DNA of 64,000 bases, taken from Pleurocapsa sp. PCC 7327 (GTDB taxonomy: Bacteria > Cyanobacteriota > Cyanobacteriia > Cyanobacteriales > Microcystaceae). The stretch's first letter is position 1. Each line of letters begins with the position of its first letter. A program made the translations under genes and the position numbers. Below the pieces are notes generated by a model. That model worked only from the letters and a program-made list of their open reading frames with translations. It made no database searches and had not been told where the DNA came from. Where the stretch lies: assembly GCF_000317025.1 (NCBI RefSeq), contig NC_019689.1:2891501-2955500 (forward strand), given 5' to 3'. Positions 1-8,877 of this stretch are shown one piece after another.

Positions 1-1
1 T

Positions 2-316
2 GACATCTCTCACCCGCAGTTTGGCATCGACCACAACCGTTGCATCCTCTGCACCCGCTGCGTTCGCGTCTGCGACGAAATCGAAGGGGCACATGTTTGG
101 GATGTAGGACAACGCGGTGCGGCTGCTTACATTATTTCCGGGCTAAATCAGCCCTGGGGCGAGGTAAGCGCTTGTACCTCTTGCGGCAAGTGCGTCGATG
201 CCTGTCCGACGGGGGCAATCTTTCGCAAAGGAACCACCACGGCAGAAAAAGAACGCGATCGCGCCAAACTCGAATTTCTGGTCAATGCCAGAGAAAAACA
301 GCAGTGGATACGTTAA
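2..316 (+). CDS. hoxU: Bidirectional hydrogenase diaphorase subunit HoxU, C-terminal part
   Basis: This is the last 104 codons of a gene that starts before the window; the open frame begins at base 2 and ends at TAA 314-316. HoxU is the NuoG-like iron-sulfur subunit of the NAD(P)-reducing diaphorase half of the cytoplasmic bidirectional hydrogenase and passes electrons between HoxEF and HoxYH. Two ferredoxin-type cysteine clusters are visible, [11 protein letters not shown] and [12 protein letters not shown], each fitting a 4Fe-4S site. The tail is charged, as in HoxU proteins. hoxY and hoxH follow on the same strand, which supports the call. The flavin-binding gene starts only 10 bases downstream, so co-transcription is likely. 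Confidence 0.93.
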   Translation, partial: DISHPQFGIDHNRCILCTRCVRVCDEIEGAHVWDVGQRGAAAYIISGLNQPWGEVSACTSCGKCVDACPTGAIFRKGTTTAEKERDRAKLEFLVNAREKQQWIR

Positions 317-326
317 AAAAAGTAGC

Positions 327-1772
327 ATGACTACCAACTTATATGATGTTTTGATTGTTGGTGCTGGCCCAGTAGGATTGGCAACCGCGATCGCCCTGTA
401 TCGACATGGTATAAAAAATATACTGGTAATCGATCGCACGAGTGAGTTTCGGCGCGTTGGGCAAGGGGTCGATCTTTTGCCCAACGGCTTAAAAGCACTA
501 AAATACATAGACGAGCTGGCTTATATGCGGGTTAAGGAGGCAGGGGGAAAGTTTCTTAACCCTCCCAGTCATAACAATCCCGACGATAAAGCTAGCGCGA
601 TCGAACCGGAAAAACTCTCTCACAAAAGAGCATGGAATCACAAAAACTTACAAGGAAAAATTCTTCGCTCGATTCCTTTAGATTTTGAAACTTGGTTTAA
701 TCGTTATGGTGAAGGACGAGTTTTCCTTACTTGGTTTGACTTACAAACTATTCTAAGAAATTTACTGCCCCAAGAAATTGTCCGAGCTAATCATCGTTGC
801 GTTAATGTGACTCAAGACGGTACATGGACGCAAATATCTTGTGCTGGCGATCGCGCACCTGCCACTAATCCTTTCGCTCATTGGGAAATGCACAAATCGG
901 AACCAATCGAGATTAATTCTACACAGAAATTTACTTTAGATTCGACTCAGAAGAATTTTCGAGCTAAGTTAGTGATAGGGGCGGATGGAATTAATTCTAC
1001 GATTCGGCAGGTACTTTATAATCATTCGGATTTAAGCCAATGGGCAAAACCTCAATATTCTGATTTTTCTGCCATTGGTTGTTTGCAAATTGACAACGTA
1101 CCCGATGAGATTATCCAAGAATTAGAGAGTAAGTATTTTCAAGGCGATCGCATAATCACGTTGTCCAACGCTCCGATTAATTCCGATTCTCAGTATTTAG
1201 AGCAACCGCGAATAATTTTAATTCGCCAACAAGAGAATACACTCGGTTATTTGCTTCATGCTCCTTTAAGCTTAGATTCATTACTTAATAAATCAGCAAA
1301 AGAAAAGATTGAGTTGGCAGTAAATGTTTTAGAAAAAGCTAATGTTCCGCCTATTTTTACTCGTTTAGTGAATTTATCAGTTCCTAAAAATTTATTTTCT
1401 CGCCCTTATTATATCCATCCGGCAAATATTTCCATTGATTCTAAACCTATTTGGAGTAGTGGGCGAATCGTTTTAGTAGGAGATGCGGCTCATGGAATGC
1501 CTCCTTTTGCCGCACAAGGAGTCAATCAAGGGTTTGAGGATGCAGCTTTAATCGCAACTGCGATCGCTAAAATTATTGATAATAAGGCTTTAGATGATGA
1601 AAAAACAATCTTTAATGAGTTTAGTAAATACGAGCAAATTCGCCGTCCTTTTATGATGAAAATTCAAGAGGCTACGATGAAAAATCACGTCTGGTCACAA
1701 CAACAATGGGAGGACTATAGCGAGATGGTTTATAGTCGCAAACTACAGCAATCAATCGGCAATTTAGCTTAA
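327..1772 (+). CDS. FAD-dependent monooxygenase (PHBH/UbiH-type)
   Basis: This 481-residue flavoprotein probably hydroxylates a small aromatic or quinone-like substrate; the substrate cannot be read from the sequence. The N-terminal dinucleotide-binding motif GAGPVGLATAIALYRHG lies about residues 10-26. The second FAD motif, GRIVLVGDAAHGMPPFAAQG, lies near residue 380 and is typical of the PHBH fold. An upstream frame extends back to 198, but it overlaps hoxU and shows no motif, so I chose ATG 327. The gene sits inside the hydrogenase operon between hoxU and hoxY, where no flavin hydroxylase is needed for hydrogenase chemistry. It may be a passenger or have an accessory redox role. Codon use and HIP1 sites match the neighbours. 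Confidence 0.8.
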   Translation: MTTNLYDVLIVGAGPVGLATAIALYRHGIKNILVIDRTSEFRRVGQGVDLLPNGLKALKYIDELAYMRVKEAGGKFLNPPSHNNPDDKASAIEPEKLSHKRAWNHKNLQGKILRSIPLDFETWFNRYGEGRVFLTWFDLQTILRNLLPQEIVRANHRCVNVTQDGTWTQISCAGDRAPATNPFAHWEMHKSEPIEINSTQKFTLDSTQKNFRAKLVIGADGINSTIRQVLYNHSDLSQWAKPQYSDFSAIGCLQIDNVPDEIIQELESKYFQGDRIITLSNAPINSDSQYLEQPRIILIRQQENTLGYLLHAPLSLDSLLNKSAKEKIELAVNVLEKANVPPIFTRLVNLSVPKNLFSRPYYIHPANISIDSKPIWSSGRIVLVGDAAHGMPPFAAQGVNQGFEDAALIATAIAKIIDNKALDDEKTIFNEFSKYEQIRRPFMMKIQEATMKNHVWSQQQWEDYSEMVYSRKLQQSIGNLA

Positions 1773-1819
1773 GTTTTCTACAATTTTTCAAGACATTTTT
1801 GACTTAGCTATAAACTATT

Positions 1820-2368
1820 ATGAACAAGAGCAAATTTGCTACAGTTTGGCTAGCAGGATGTTCGGGCTGTCATATGTCGTTTCTCGACTTGGACGAATGG
1901 TTGCTCGAACTGGCTAACCACGTTGATGTTGTCTACAGTCCCGTCGGTTGCGACCTCAAAGAATATCCCGAAGGCGTGGATATTTGCTTAGTTGAGGGAG
2001 GCGTGGCAAACGAAGACAATTTGGAACTGATTCGCAAAGTTAGGGCGCGGACAAAAACCCTCGTTTCCTTTGGCGATTGCGCCGTTACTGCTAACGTTCC
2101 AGCAATGCGAAATATCTTGAAGGGAGCCGATCCCGTACTTCAAAGAGGCTACATAGAACTAGCCGACCTCAAACCCCAACTCCCCCACGAACCGGGAATC
2201 GTTCCCGAATTATTAGATAAAGTTTTACCCGTTCACGAAGTCGTCCCCGTAGATATTTTTATGCCGGGATGCCCGCCCGATGCCCCTCGCATCAAGGCAA
2301 CCCTCGAACCCTTATTGCGGGGAGAAAAACCCAAAATGGAGGGACGAGAAATGATTAAGTTTGGTTAA
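1820..2368 (+). CDS. hoxY: NiFe hydrogenase small subunit HoxY
   Basis: HoxY is the 182-residue small subunit of the cytoplasmic bidirectional NiFe hydrogenase and holds the 4Fe-4S cluster closest to the NiFe site. Cysteine ligands are visible in AGCSGCHMSF (C14, C17), in FGDCAVTANVP and in MPGCPPDAPRI. There is no twin-arginine signal, as expected for the short soluble group 3d small subunits. It is followed by hoxH after a 74-base spacer holding heptanucleotide repeats. Length and motifs fit the family well. Confidence 0.96.
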   Translation: MNKSKFATVWLAGCSGCHMSFLDLDEWLLELANHVDVVYSPVGCDLKEYPEGVDICLVEGGVANEDNLELIRKVRARTKTLVSFGDCAVTANVPAMRNILKGADPVLQRGYIELADLKPQLPHEPGIVPELLDKVLPVHEVVPVDIFMPGCPPDAPRIKATLEPLLRGEKPKMEGREMIKFG

Positions 2369-2370
2369 TG

Positions 2371-2432
2371 GTTAGTAGTTAGTAGGATATTCCCCAATAA
2401 CAACTAACAACTAACAACTAACAACTAACACT
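2371..2432. repeat. Heptanucleotide tandem repeat with inverted partner (STRR-like)
   Basis: Between hoxY and hoxH, four exact TAACAAC heptamers run in tandem from 2398 to 2425, followed by a variant unit. A TTAGTAGTTAGTA segment just upstream (about 2371-2385) can pair with them, so the hoxY-hoxH transcript could form a hairpin. A related pair of GTTAGTAGTTAG and CACTAACTAAC occurs after hoxH at about 3870-3902, and again at 7610-7665 between the permease and apt. Such short tandemly repeated sequences are a known feature of cyanobacterial intergenic DNA. Confidence 0.8.
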
Positions 2433-2442
2433 GGAGGAAATC

Positions 2443-3867
2443 ATGTCTAAAATAGTAGTCATCGATCCAGTCACGCGCATAGAAGGTCACGCGAAGATTT
2501 CTATCTACTTAAACGATGCAGGCGAAGTAGATGATGCCCGCTTTCATGTCGTTGAATATCGGGGATTTGAAAAGTTCTGCGAAGGAAGACCTTTCCCCGA
2601 AATGGCTGGCATTACTGCCCGCATTTGCGGCATCTGTCCGGTGAGTCACTTACTCGCTTCGGCAAAAACAGGCGATAAACTGCTGGCGGTTAAAGTTCCC
2701 TCTGCGGGAGAAAAGCTGCGGCGGTTGATGAATTTGGGACAAATTACTCAATCTCATGCCCTTTCTTTTTTCCATCTCAGCAGTCCCGATTTTCTTTTGG
2801 GATGGGATAGCGATCCGGCAAAACGTAATATATTTGGTTTAATTGGCTCCGATCCGGAGTTAGCAAGGGCAGGAATTCGCTTGCGCCAGTTCGGACAGAC
2901 GGTAATCGAGTTGTTGGGAGCAAGGAAAATTCATGCCGCTTGGGCGGTTCCTGGCGGGGTGCGTACTCCCCTTTCACAAGAAGGACGGGAGTGGATACGC
3001 GATCGCTTGCCGGAGTCTTTTGCTACTATCAGGATGGCACTCGATTTGTTTAAAAACCTACTCGATCGCTTTGCGACCGAAGTCGAAGCATTTGGCAAAT
3101 TCCCTTCCCTGTATATGGGATTAGTCGGCAAAAACGGCGAATGGGATCACTACGGCGGTCATCTCCGCTTTACCGACAGCGAAGGGAATATCGTCGCCGA
3201 TGGTTTATGCGAAGATGATTATCAAGACTTTTTAGGGGAAGCCGTGGAAAACTGGTCGTATCTGAAATTCCCCTACTACAAGCCATTAGGCTATCCCGAC
3301 GGCATCTATCGAGTTGGTCCTTTGGCACGACTCAACGTTTGCTCCCATTTCGGTACGCCAGAAGCGGATAAGGAATTGATAGAGTATCGAGATCGCGCTG
3401 GCGGCGTTGCTACTTCCTCATTCTTCTATCACTATGCCCGGCTAGTGGAAATCTTAGGCTGTTTAGAGCGAATTTCCCAACTAATCGACGATCCCGATAT
3501 TACTTCCAATCGCACCCGCGCCACGGCTGGAATTAATCAACTCGAAGGCATCGGTGTCAGCGAAGCGCCCAGAGGAACGCTGTTCCACCATTATCAAATC
3601 GACGAGAACGGTTTGATTAAAAAAGTCAACCTGATTATTGCCACCGGACAAAACAACCTGGCAATGAACAAAACTGTAACTCAAATTGCCAAGTATTATA
3701 TCCATGGCACAGAAATTCCTGAAGGGATGCTCAATCGAGTGGAAGCGGGAATTCGTGCCTTCGATCCTTGTTTGAGTTGTTCTACCCACGCGGTAGGTCA
3801 AATGCCGTTACAGATTCAATTGATTGGATCTGATGGAAGGGTATTAAAAGAAGTTTATCGAGATTAA
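2443..3867 (+). CDS. hoxH: NiFe hydrogenase large subunit HoxH
   Basis: HoxH (474 residues) carries the NiFe active site that evolves or consumes H2. The proximal motif [10 protein letters not shown] lies near residue 60 and the distal motif DPCLSCSTH near residue 440. These give the four cysteine ligands of the metal centre. About 25 residues follow the distal motif and represent the C-terminal extension normally removed by the protease HoxW during maturation. A GGAGG ribosome-binding site sits 5 bases before the ATG. With HoxY it forms the hydrogenase module that docks to HoxEFU. No premature stop or missing ligand is seen. Confidence 0.97.
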   Translation: MSKIVVIDPVTRIEGHAKISIYLNDAGEVDDARFHVVEYRGFEKFCEGRPFPEMAGITARICGICPVSHLLASAKTGDKLLAVKVPSAGEKLRRLMNLGQITQSHALSFFHLSSPDFLLGWDSDPAKRNIFGLIGSDPELARAGIRLRQFGQTVIELLGARKIHAAWAVPGGVRTPLSQEGREWIRDRLPESFATIRMALDLFKNLLDRFATEVEAFGKFPSLYMGLVGKNGEWDHYGGHLRFTDSEGNIVADGLCEDDYQDFLGEAVENWSYLKFPYYKPLGYPDGIYRVGPLARLNVCSHFGTPEADKELIEYRDRAGGVATSSFFYHYARLVEILGCLERISQLIDDPDITSNRTRATAGINQLEGIGVSEAPRGTLFHHYQIDENGLIKKVNLIIATGQNNLAMNKTVTQIAKYYIHGTEIPEGMLNRVEAGIRAFDPCLSCSTHAVGQMPLQIQLIGSDGRVLKEVYRD

Positions 3868-3922
3868 GAGTTAGTAGTTAGTAGAAAGAACCACTAACTA
3901 ACAATAAAGAGGAGAAAAAATC

Positions 3923-4210
3923 ATGATCAAAGAAAATCTTTTTCTCTGTATGGGTTCTGCTTGCCACCAAATGGGAGTTTATGAAGTTTTACCCAAACTG
4001 TTAGCTTTACTTGGTGAGTACGAACTCGAAGATAAAATCGAGTTAAAAGGATCTTTTTGTCTGGAGACTTGTAGCTATGGAATCGTCATGAAGTTTCAAG
4101 ATTTGCACTTTATCAACATCAGTCCTCAAAATGTTGAAGCGAAATTTATTGCAGAAATTTTACCGGCGATTCAAAAGTCATTATCTGAGGTAGGTCGTGT
4201 TAGAAGCTAA
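3923..4210 (+). CDS. (2Fe-2S) thioredoxin-like ferredoxin next to hoxH
   Basis: This 95-residue protein has the thioredoxin-like 2Fe-2S ferredoxin pattern: LCMGSACHQ at residues 8-16 and GSFCLETCSYG around residues 48-58 give four cysteines. The family includes NuoE/HoxE-like domains and small stand-alone ferredoxins. I recognise the same small protein at the head of signalling clusters beside FeFe hydrogenase genes in Firmicutes. Here it begins 55 bases after hoxH and overlaps the PAS gene by 14 bases, so the three downstream genes look translationally coupled. It may relay the redox state of the hydrogenase to the PAS protein; that role is inference. Confidence 0.82.
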   Translation: MIKENLFLCMGSACHQMGVYEVLPKLLALLGEYELEDKIELKGSFCLETCSYGIVMKFQDLHFINISPQNVEAKFIAEILPAIQKSLSEVGRVRS

Positions 4211-4706
4211 TCAAAATAATTTGTGGCAATTATTGTGGGAATACGATCCTAATGGCTTGATTGTTGTCGATGCAGATTTGTATGTCAAGCTAGTCAATCC
4301 AGCCTTTTGCAAAATGTTTAATGTCAAGTCCGAGGATATTATCGGTCAGCCTGCCTCAGTTATTTTGGATGATGTTAAAGATTTTCAAAAAGTTTGGGAA
4401 AATGGAGAAATTATTCGAGGGCAATCTAAATATTATCCTCGGCATAATATTTATGTCAGAGAAGTGATTTTTCCCATCGAAGATGAAGGAGTTGTCGCTA
4501 GCATCATGGTAGACACGACCCATGAAATAGATCGAATCAAGGAATTAAGTAAAATCAAAATTGAAACAGTTAAAAAAGTCAATCAAGTTGTGGATAAACA
4601 GATGAAAGTTGTTCAGGAAATTGCGGGATTATTAGGAGAAACAACCGCAGAAACGAAAGTGAGTTTATTGCAAGTTATTCAGATGCTAGAAACTGAAAAT
4701 CTGTAA
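4197..4706 (+). CDS. PAS-domain protein with C-terminal coiled coil, hydrogenase-linked
   Basis: The protein has 169 residues and starts at GTG 4197, with GAGG a few bases upstream inside the previous gene. Residues about 12-115 form a PAS fold (the segment GLIVVDADLYVKLVNPAF is typical). A helical tail follows, with VVQEIAGLLGETTAETK near residues 140-156. That tail resembles, from memory, the C-terminus of the PAS-bearing sensor proteins (with FeFe-hydrogenase-like domains) encoded beside Firmicutes FeFe hydrogenases. The hydrogenase-like domain is absent here. No histidine-kinase or DNA-binding domain is visible, so output probably passes to the phosphatase encoded 10 bases downstream. Confidence 0.8.
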   Translation: MLEANQNNLWQLLWEYDPNGLIVVDADLYVKLVNPAFCKMFNVKSEDIIGQPASVILDDVKDFQKVWENGEIIRGQSKYYPRHNIYVREVIFPIEDEGVVASIMVDTTHEIDRIKELSKIKIETVKKVNQVVDKQMKVVQEIAGLLGETTAETKVSLLQVIQMLETENL

Positions 4707-4716
4707 TTGAAGAGAG

Positions 4717-5886
4717 ATGAAAGTTGATAATTTTTTAGATATCTATCAACAGAGTTTAAACAAAAAAGGTGAGGAACTTTGTGGGGACAAAGTTAAATAT
4801 CTTAAAACCGATAAGAAAACGACAATTGTCTTATCGGATGGTTTAGGAAGCGGTGTTAAAGCGAATATTCTTGCTACCCTAACGACAGAAATTCTAATTA
4901 CAATGTTGAATGCGGACGTTCCTTTAGAAGAAGTCCTCAAAACCGCGATCGCAACCCTACCTATTTGCCAAGTTAGAAAAATTGCTTATTCTACTTTTAC
5001 AATTATTCAAATCAATAGCGAAACTAATCACTTTACTATTATTAACTTTGATAACCCACCCTTTTTATATTTTCATCAAGGTAAAGTCGTCGAATTAGAA
5101 ACAAAAACAGAAAAAATTTTAGATCGAAAAATTATAGTAGCAGAAGGGTATTTAGAAAGAGGAGATTTCTTAGGTGCCATTAGCGATGGAGTCCTCTACG
5201 CAGGGATGGGAATAGAATTAAATTTTGGTTGGGGTTGGGACAGTATTGCTAAATATATTGAAGGGGTTTTGTTGCAGCGATCGCACACAGCAAGAACCAT
5301 CGTTCAAGATGTCATTCGCCAAACTTACTCTCTTTATCACGGACAAATTGGTGACGATGCAACTTTTGTTGGAGTGTACGTTAGAAAGCGAAATCCATTG
5401 ATGATTTTTACTGGACCTCCCCTCAATGAGGATAAAGATGAAATCTATGTAGACAGGCTATTAAACTTTGAGGGTAGAAAGGTTATTTGTGGAGGAACAA
5501 CGGGAAATATCGTCGCCAATTATTTAGGCGAAACAATTGAAATGGATCTCTCGACAATTCGTAAAGATTTACCTCCAATAGGAATGTTAAGTTGCGTAGA
5601 TTTGGTCACGGAAGGAATTTTAACTATCTCAAAAGCCACTCAATATATTAAACGATGCGAAGGCGATATTGCTCGTTTAAAGTTTGATAATAATGGAGCT
5701 TATTTACTGGCGAAGGAAATTTTGCAAGCAGATGCAATTTTGTTTTTAGTCGGTCAAAAGATCAATGAATTTTATCAAAATCCTTTGCTTCCGAAAAATA
5801 TTTCGATTCGCAGAAGCTTAATCGAAGATTTAGTCAAGTTTTTACGAGAAAAATATCAAAAAGAAGTAATGATAGAATATTGTTAA
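4717..5886 (+). CDS. SpoIIE-family PP2C-type serine phosphatase, hydrogenase-linked
   Basis: This 389-residue protein has an N-terminal SpoIIE/PP2C domain. LSDGLGSGVKA near residues 39-49, AISDGVLYAGMG near residue 155 and GQIGDDATFVGVYV near residue 210 supply the metal-binding aspartates. The roughly 160-residue C-terminal part (containing VICGGTTGNIVANYLG) is not PP2C-like and matches the tail of the phosphatases that accompany FeFe hydrogenase operons in Firmicutes. No partner anti-sigma or STAS gene lies nearby. It closes the hox operon. Its target is unknown; it may respond to redox or H2 through the PAS and 2Fe-2S partners. Confidence 0.84.
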   Translation: MKVDNFLDIYQQSLNKKGEELCGDKVKYLKTDKKTTIVLSDGLGSGVKANILATLTTEILITMLNADVPLEEVLKTAIATLPICQVRKIAYSTFTIIQINSETNHFTIINFDNPPFLYFHQGKVVELETKTEKILDRKIIVAEGYLERGDFLGAISDGVLYAGMGIELNFGWGWDSIAKYIEGVLLQRSHTARTIVQDVIRQTYSLYHGQIGDDATFVGVYVRKRNPLMIFTGPPLNEDKDEIYVDRLLNFEGRKVICGGTTGNIVANYLGETIEMDLSTIRKDLPPIGMLSCVDLVTEGILTISKATQYIKRCEGDIARLKFDNNGAYLLAKEILQADAILFLVGQKINEFYQNPLLPKNISIRRSLIEDLVKFLREKYQKEVMIEYC

Positions 5887-5933
5887 AGCCATATCGATCC
5901 AGGGTTATTTATTTGATTCTGAGTTGATTTCAC

Positions 5934-6013
5934 CAAGAAATAAATTTCTTGTCCCCAAATATTAAGTCCTATAAGACGGACTTTAGCCTCTTAGACAGAG
6001 AATTTCTTCTCTG
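5934..6013. terminator. Three small hairpins between convergent genes, possible terminator region
   Basis: Between the convergent SpoIIE gene and the minus-strand gene at 6066 lie three short stems: CAAGAAAT with ATTTCTTG (5934-5951), AAGTCC with GGACTT (5964-5983, followed by TT) and CAGAGAA with TTCTCTG (5996-6013). None has a long U-tract, so intrinsic termination is plausible but not certain. Confidence 0.4.
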
Positions 6014-6065
6014 GCTACTAGAATGAAATAGCCCTGCATATCGACCGATGCAAGAATTCTATCGA

Positions 6066-6359
6066 TTACTCGTAAACTAAAAACTGAATCTGGGGTTCGA
6101 GGGGATCTTGAACGAGTCCGAGTCCTTTAAAACCCCAACGCTGCATGATGCTTTTTAATTGAGTAGCCGGGATTGATTCTACCGAAAAGCGATCGCTAAC
6201 GCCCGCAGCATGAGTGTTAAGATAGCTGAGCGCATCGTAACGTTCTTTAAACAATAATAAATAGTTAGCCTCAGTAGGACTCTCGCCTGCTCTCAAACGA
6301 GCTACAAGATATTGACCGTCAATTCTAGAGCGAATCAGGTAGTGAGTTTGAGACAACAT
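6066..6359 (-). CDS. Conserved cyanobacterial hypothetical protein, 97 aa
   Basis: This small soluble protein has no signal peptide or membrane segment. It begins MLSQTHYLIRSRIDGQYLVA and ends in an aromatic, hydrophobic tail. The central part reads as alternating strands and helices, but I recognise no named domain or catalytic motif. It stands alone, convergent with the hydrogenase-linked phosphatase and 166 bases downstream of the permease gene stop. Codon use and a HIP1 octamer inside the gene (near 6189) fit the chromosome. I give it no function. Confidence 0.65.
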   Translation of the reverse strand: MLSQTHYLIRSRIDGQYLVARLRAGESPTEANYLLLFKERYDALSYLNTHAAGVSDRFSVESIPATQLKSIMQRWGFKGLGLVQDPLEPQIQFLVYE

Positions 6360-6525
6360 AATATTAGGATTTTGGATGAAAGGATTTTAGATTTTGGATT
6401 GGGGAGTAAAGATTGGTCAGTTGTCCTTTGTCATTGGTCATTGGTTAGTCGTTAATTGTCCCCCAAACTTCCCACACTCCCACTCACCCCTTCTCCCCGT
6501 CCCCTTGTCCTAAACTCCTCCAGTC

Positions 6526-7584
6526 TTACTTCAGGTCTTCTAATTTAATTCGAGGATCGACTGCTTTTAGTAATAAGTCAGCTAACAAATTGCCAATAAT
6601 TAGCATGGCTGCGCCCATCATCAAACTGCCCATAACTAAATAGGGATCTCTTGCCGTTACGGCTTGTAATATCAAACGTCCCAAACCGGGCCAATTAAAG
6701 AAAAATTCTGCAATAAATGCGCCGCTCAGCAAACTAGCAAATTCAAATCCGAGTAAAGTGATCAGGGGATTGATCGCATTACGTAAGGCATGAACGTAGA
6801 TGACTCGATTTTCTGGCAATCCTTTGGCGCGTGCTGTTTGAATATAATCCTGCCGCAAGACGTCGAGCAACTGTCCTCGCATCAAGCGCTGTAATCCTGC
6901 AAAGCTAGTGATGCTGAGGGCGAGTGTTGGCAGAAGCATGTGCCAAGCGATATCGACGACTTTGCCAAAAGGGGTTAGCTCGGCGTGGTAGAGGCTGGTC
7001 ATATCCCCAACGGGCAACAAGGGAGAAAGATTTTGTGCCAGAATTAAAAATAATAAAGCCGTGATAAAACTGGGAAAGCCCTGTCCCAAATAGCTAATTA
7101 CTCGTAAAATTTTATCTACCCAACTGTTTTGTTTGACAGCGCCAAGAATTCCTAGGGGAATAGCAACCGTCCAAGTCACGATAATCGATGCTATTGCGAG
7201 CAATAAAGTAGCTGGTATGCGTTCTAGAAGAAGGGAAGACACGGGGCGAAGATAGACAAAGCTCGTGCCAAAGTTGCCCGTAAAAACCCGAAACAGCCAT
7301 AACCAATATTGAACGATCGCTGGCTTATCTAAACCAAACTGTCTTTTGTATTCCTCAATAGTTTCTTGGGAAATTTTCGGATTGAGCTGCAAGGTTTCAA
7401 GAAAATTGCCAGGGGCGAGTTGCATAATCGCAAAACTGAGAACAGAAGCTAAAAATAAGGTCAAAAGTCCCTGCAATAATCTTTTGAAAACGTAGCACGA
7501 GGTTTCGCTAGTTAATTGCGATCGCAATCTCAACAATCCATGATTAAATCCATTTTTTAAGGAAGAAACTTTGGTAAAAGCCAT
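6526..7584 (-). CDS. ABC transporter permease, DppB/OppB type
   Basis: This 352-residue inner-membrane permease is of the peptide/nickel type. After a roughly 35-residue N-terminal stretch, the first membrane helix leads to MQLAPGNFLETLQLNPKIS, the usual DppB start. The EAA-like loop is RQDYIQTARAKGLPENRVIY near residue 240, followed by HALRNAINPLITLLG. The end, LADLLLKAVDPRIKL, is typical of the family. No DppC, ATPase or binding-protein gene is adjacent, so its partners must lie elsewhere, as is common in cyanobacteria. The substrate (peptide, metal chelate or other) cannot be told from this subunit. Confidence 0.88.
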   Translation of the reverse strand: MAFTKVSSLKNGFNHGLLRLRSQLTSETSCYVFKRLLQGLLTLFLASVLSFAIMQLAPGNFLETLQLNPKISQETIEEYKRQFGLDKPAIVQYWLWLFRVFTGNFGTSFVYLRPVSSLLLERIPATLLLAIASIIVTWTVAIPLGILGAVKQNSWVDKILRVISYLGQGFPSFITALLFLILAQNLSPLLPVGDMTSLYHAELTPFGKVVDIAWHMLLPTLALSITSFAGLQRLMRGQLLDVLRQDYIQTARAKGLPENRVIYVHALRNAINPLITLLGFEFASLLSGAFIAEFFFNWPGLGRLILQAVTARDPYLVMGSLMMGAAMLIIGNLLADLLLKAVDPRIKLEDLK

Positions 7585-7661
7585 AAAAATAGTTCGGATA
7601 TTGGTTATTGGTTAGTTGTTGCTTGTTTGGCGCTACCATACTAACCACTAACTACTGACTA

Positions 7662-8180
7662 CTAATATTGAACTAACGTAATAATAGGAACATCTGGCAA
7701 TTTTTTGCGCCCTTCTAATTCGGTTAACTCGATGATAAAACTAAATCCCAAGACCTGGCAGCCAATTTGTTCTAGTAAATCGGCTGTTGCTTTAGCCGTT
7801 CCACCAGTAGCAATGAGATCGTCAACGATCAGCACTCGACTTCGACCGTCTATAGCATCTTGATGGATTTCCAAGCGATCGGTTCCATACTCTAGCTCGT
7901 ATTCAACGGCATGAACCGCCGCTGGAAGCTTTCCCGGTTTGCGGACTGGAACGAATCCAGCATTGAGGGTATAGGCTAGCGGCGTTCCAAAGATAAAACC
8001 GCGAGATTCCATACCGACGATGTAATCGGGAACCAAACCAGCGTCTTTACACTTCTGAGTTAATGTATCGATCGCGTAGCGCAACCCCTCCGGATTGCTA
8101 AGCAGGGTCGTAATATCGCGAAAAGTAATTCCCGGCTTCGGAAAGTCAGGAATATCTCGAATGAGAGATTTGAGATCCAT
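7662..8180 (-). CDS. apt: Adenine phosphoribosyltransferase
   Basis: Apt (172 residues) salvages adenine by joining it to PRPP to make AMP. It begins [20 protein letters not shown], the usual Apt start, and carries the PRPP-binding loop [16 protein letters not shown] near residues 120-135. The segment [13 protein letters not shown] near residue 60 is the family's flexible-loop region. Length is standard. It is transcribed away from the DUF3038 gene, from a 67-base divergent intergenic space. Confidence 0.96.
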   Translation of the reverse strand: MDLKSLIRDIPDFPKPGITFRDITTLLSNPEGLRYAIDTLTQKCKDAGLVPDYIVGMESRGFIFGTPLAYTLNAGFVPVRKPGKLPAAVHAVEYELEYGTDRLEIHQDAIDGRSRVLIVDDLIATGGTAKATADLLEQIGCQVLGFSFIIELTELEGRKKLPDVPIITLVQY

Positions 8181-8247
8181 AATTTCACTAATTCACGAAT
8201 TAATCGCTAATGACTAAAATACAATTTTCCCAATAAGCTATTCTAGG

Positions 8248-8877
8248 ATGAGTCCTTCTACAACTATAATGTCCGATTCTAATTCTCCTGTTGATGCCAA
8301 ACCACACATTTTAAATATTCTGCCCGACTTTCCTATCATAGGGCAGCAATCTGCTATTCGCATTCAGCAAAAAATTGACCTGATCCTCTTGGCGATCGAA
8401 GCTTTGGAATTAGGAGCGTCAGAGCAGTTTTTAGCAACGGCTAAACAGTTAGATCTTCAGGGGATTATTAAAAATCGGATCGTCCTGTGGCGCTTGCGTT
8501 GCACGAATCCTTGGCGGCGTTCTTACCTGCGCAACAGCCTTACCTTGGAGCAAGCAAAAGCGCTTGTCATTATCGCTAGCTATCGAGCCAAACAACTCAT
8601 CGTTCCCATCCGCAACCTACTGCTTGCCGAACAACAAATGCGAGATAAAGGATTGCCCTTAGATAACCATTTTCTCTTATCGGAGTATCTAGAACAGTTT
8701 CGTTCGCACTTTCGCAGTCGCATGAATCCCCGTCGCGCTAAGGTAGCTGTTTATCTCGGTTGGGAAGACGAATTGAACGAACTCGCCCTATCCCTACTTC
8801 ATCAGCTAATATTTTTTACGGGTACGATGGGCATGCAGCGATTTTGGATTAGTTTGTTTGACGGAGAGGTGGCATGA
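8248..8877 (+). CDS. DUF3038 family protein
   Basis: This 209-residue helical soluble protein belongs to a family I know only from cyanobacteria (DUF3038). It has a conserved basic patch, WRLRCTNPWRRSYLRNSL, near residues 80-97 and a second segment, RSRMNPRRAKVAVYLGW, near residue 155. A second in-frame ATG (8269) is also possible as the start. Its stop overlaps the start of the DUF4335 gene by four bases (ATGA, 8874-8877), so the two are translationally coupled, a pairing seen in other cyanobacteria. The function is unknown. Confidence 0.85.
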   Translation: MSPSTTIMSDSNSPVDAKPHILNILPDFPIIGQQSAIRIQQKIDLILLAIEALELGASEQFLATAKQLDLQGIIKNRIVLWRLRCTNPWRRSYLRNSLTLEQAKALVIIASYRAKQLIVPIRNLLLAEQQMRDKGLPLDNHFLLSEYLEQFRSHFRSRMNPRRAKVAVYLGWEDELNELALSLLHQLIFFTGTMGMQRFWISLFDGEVA

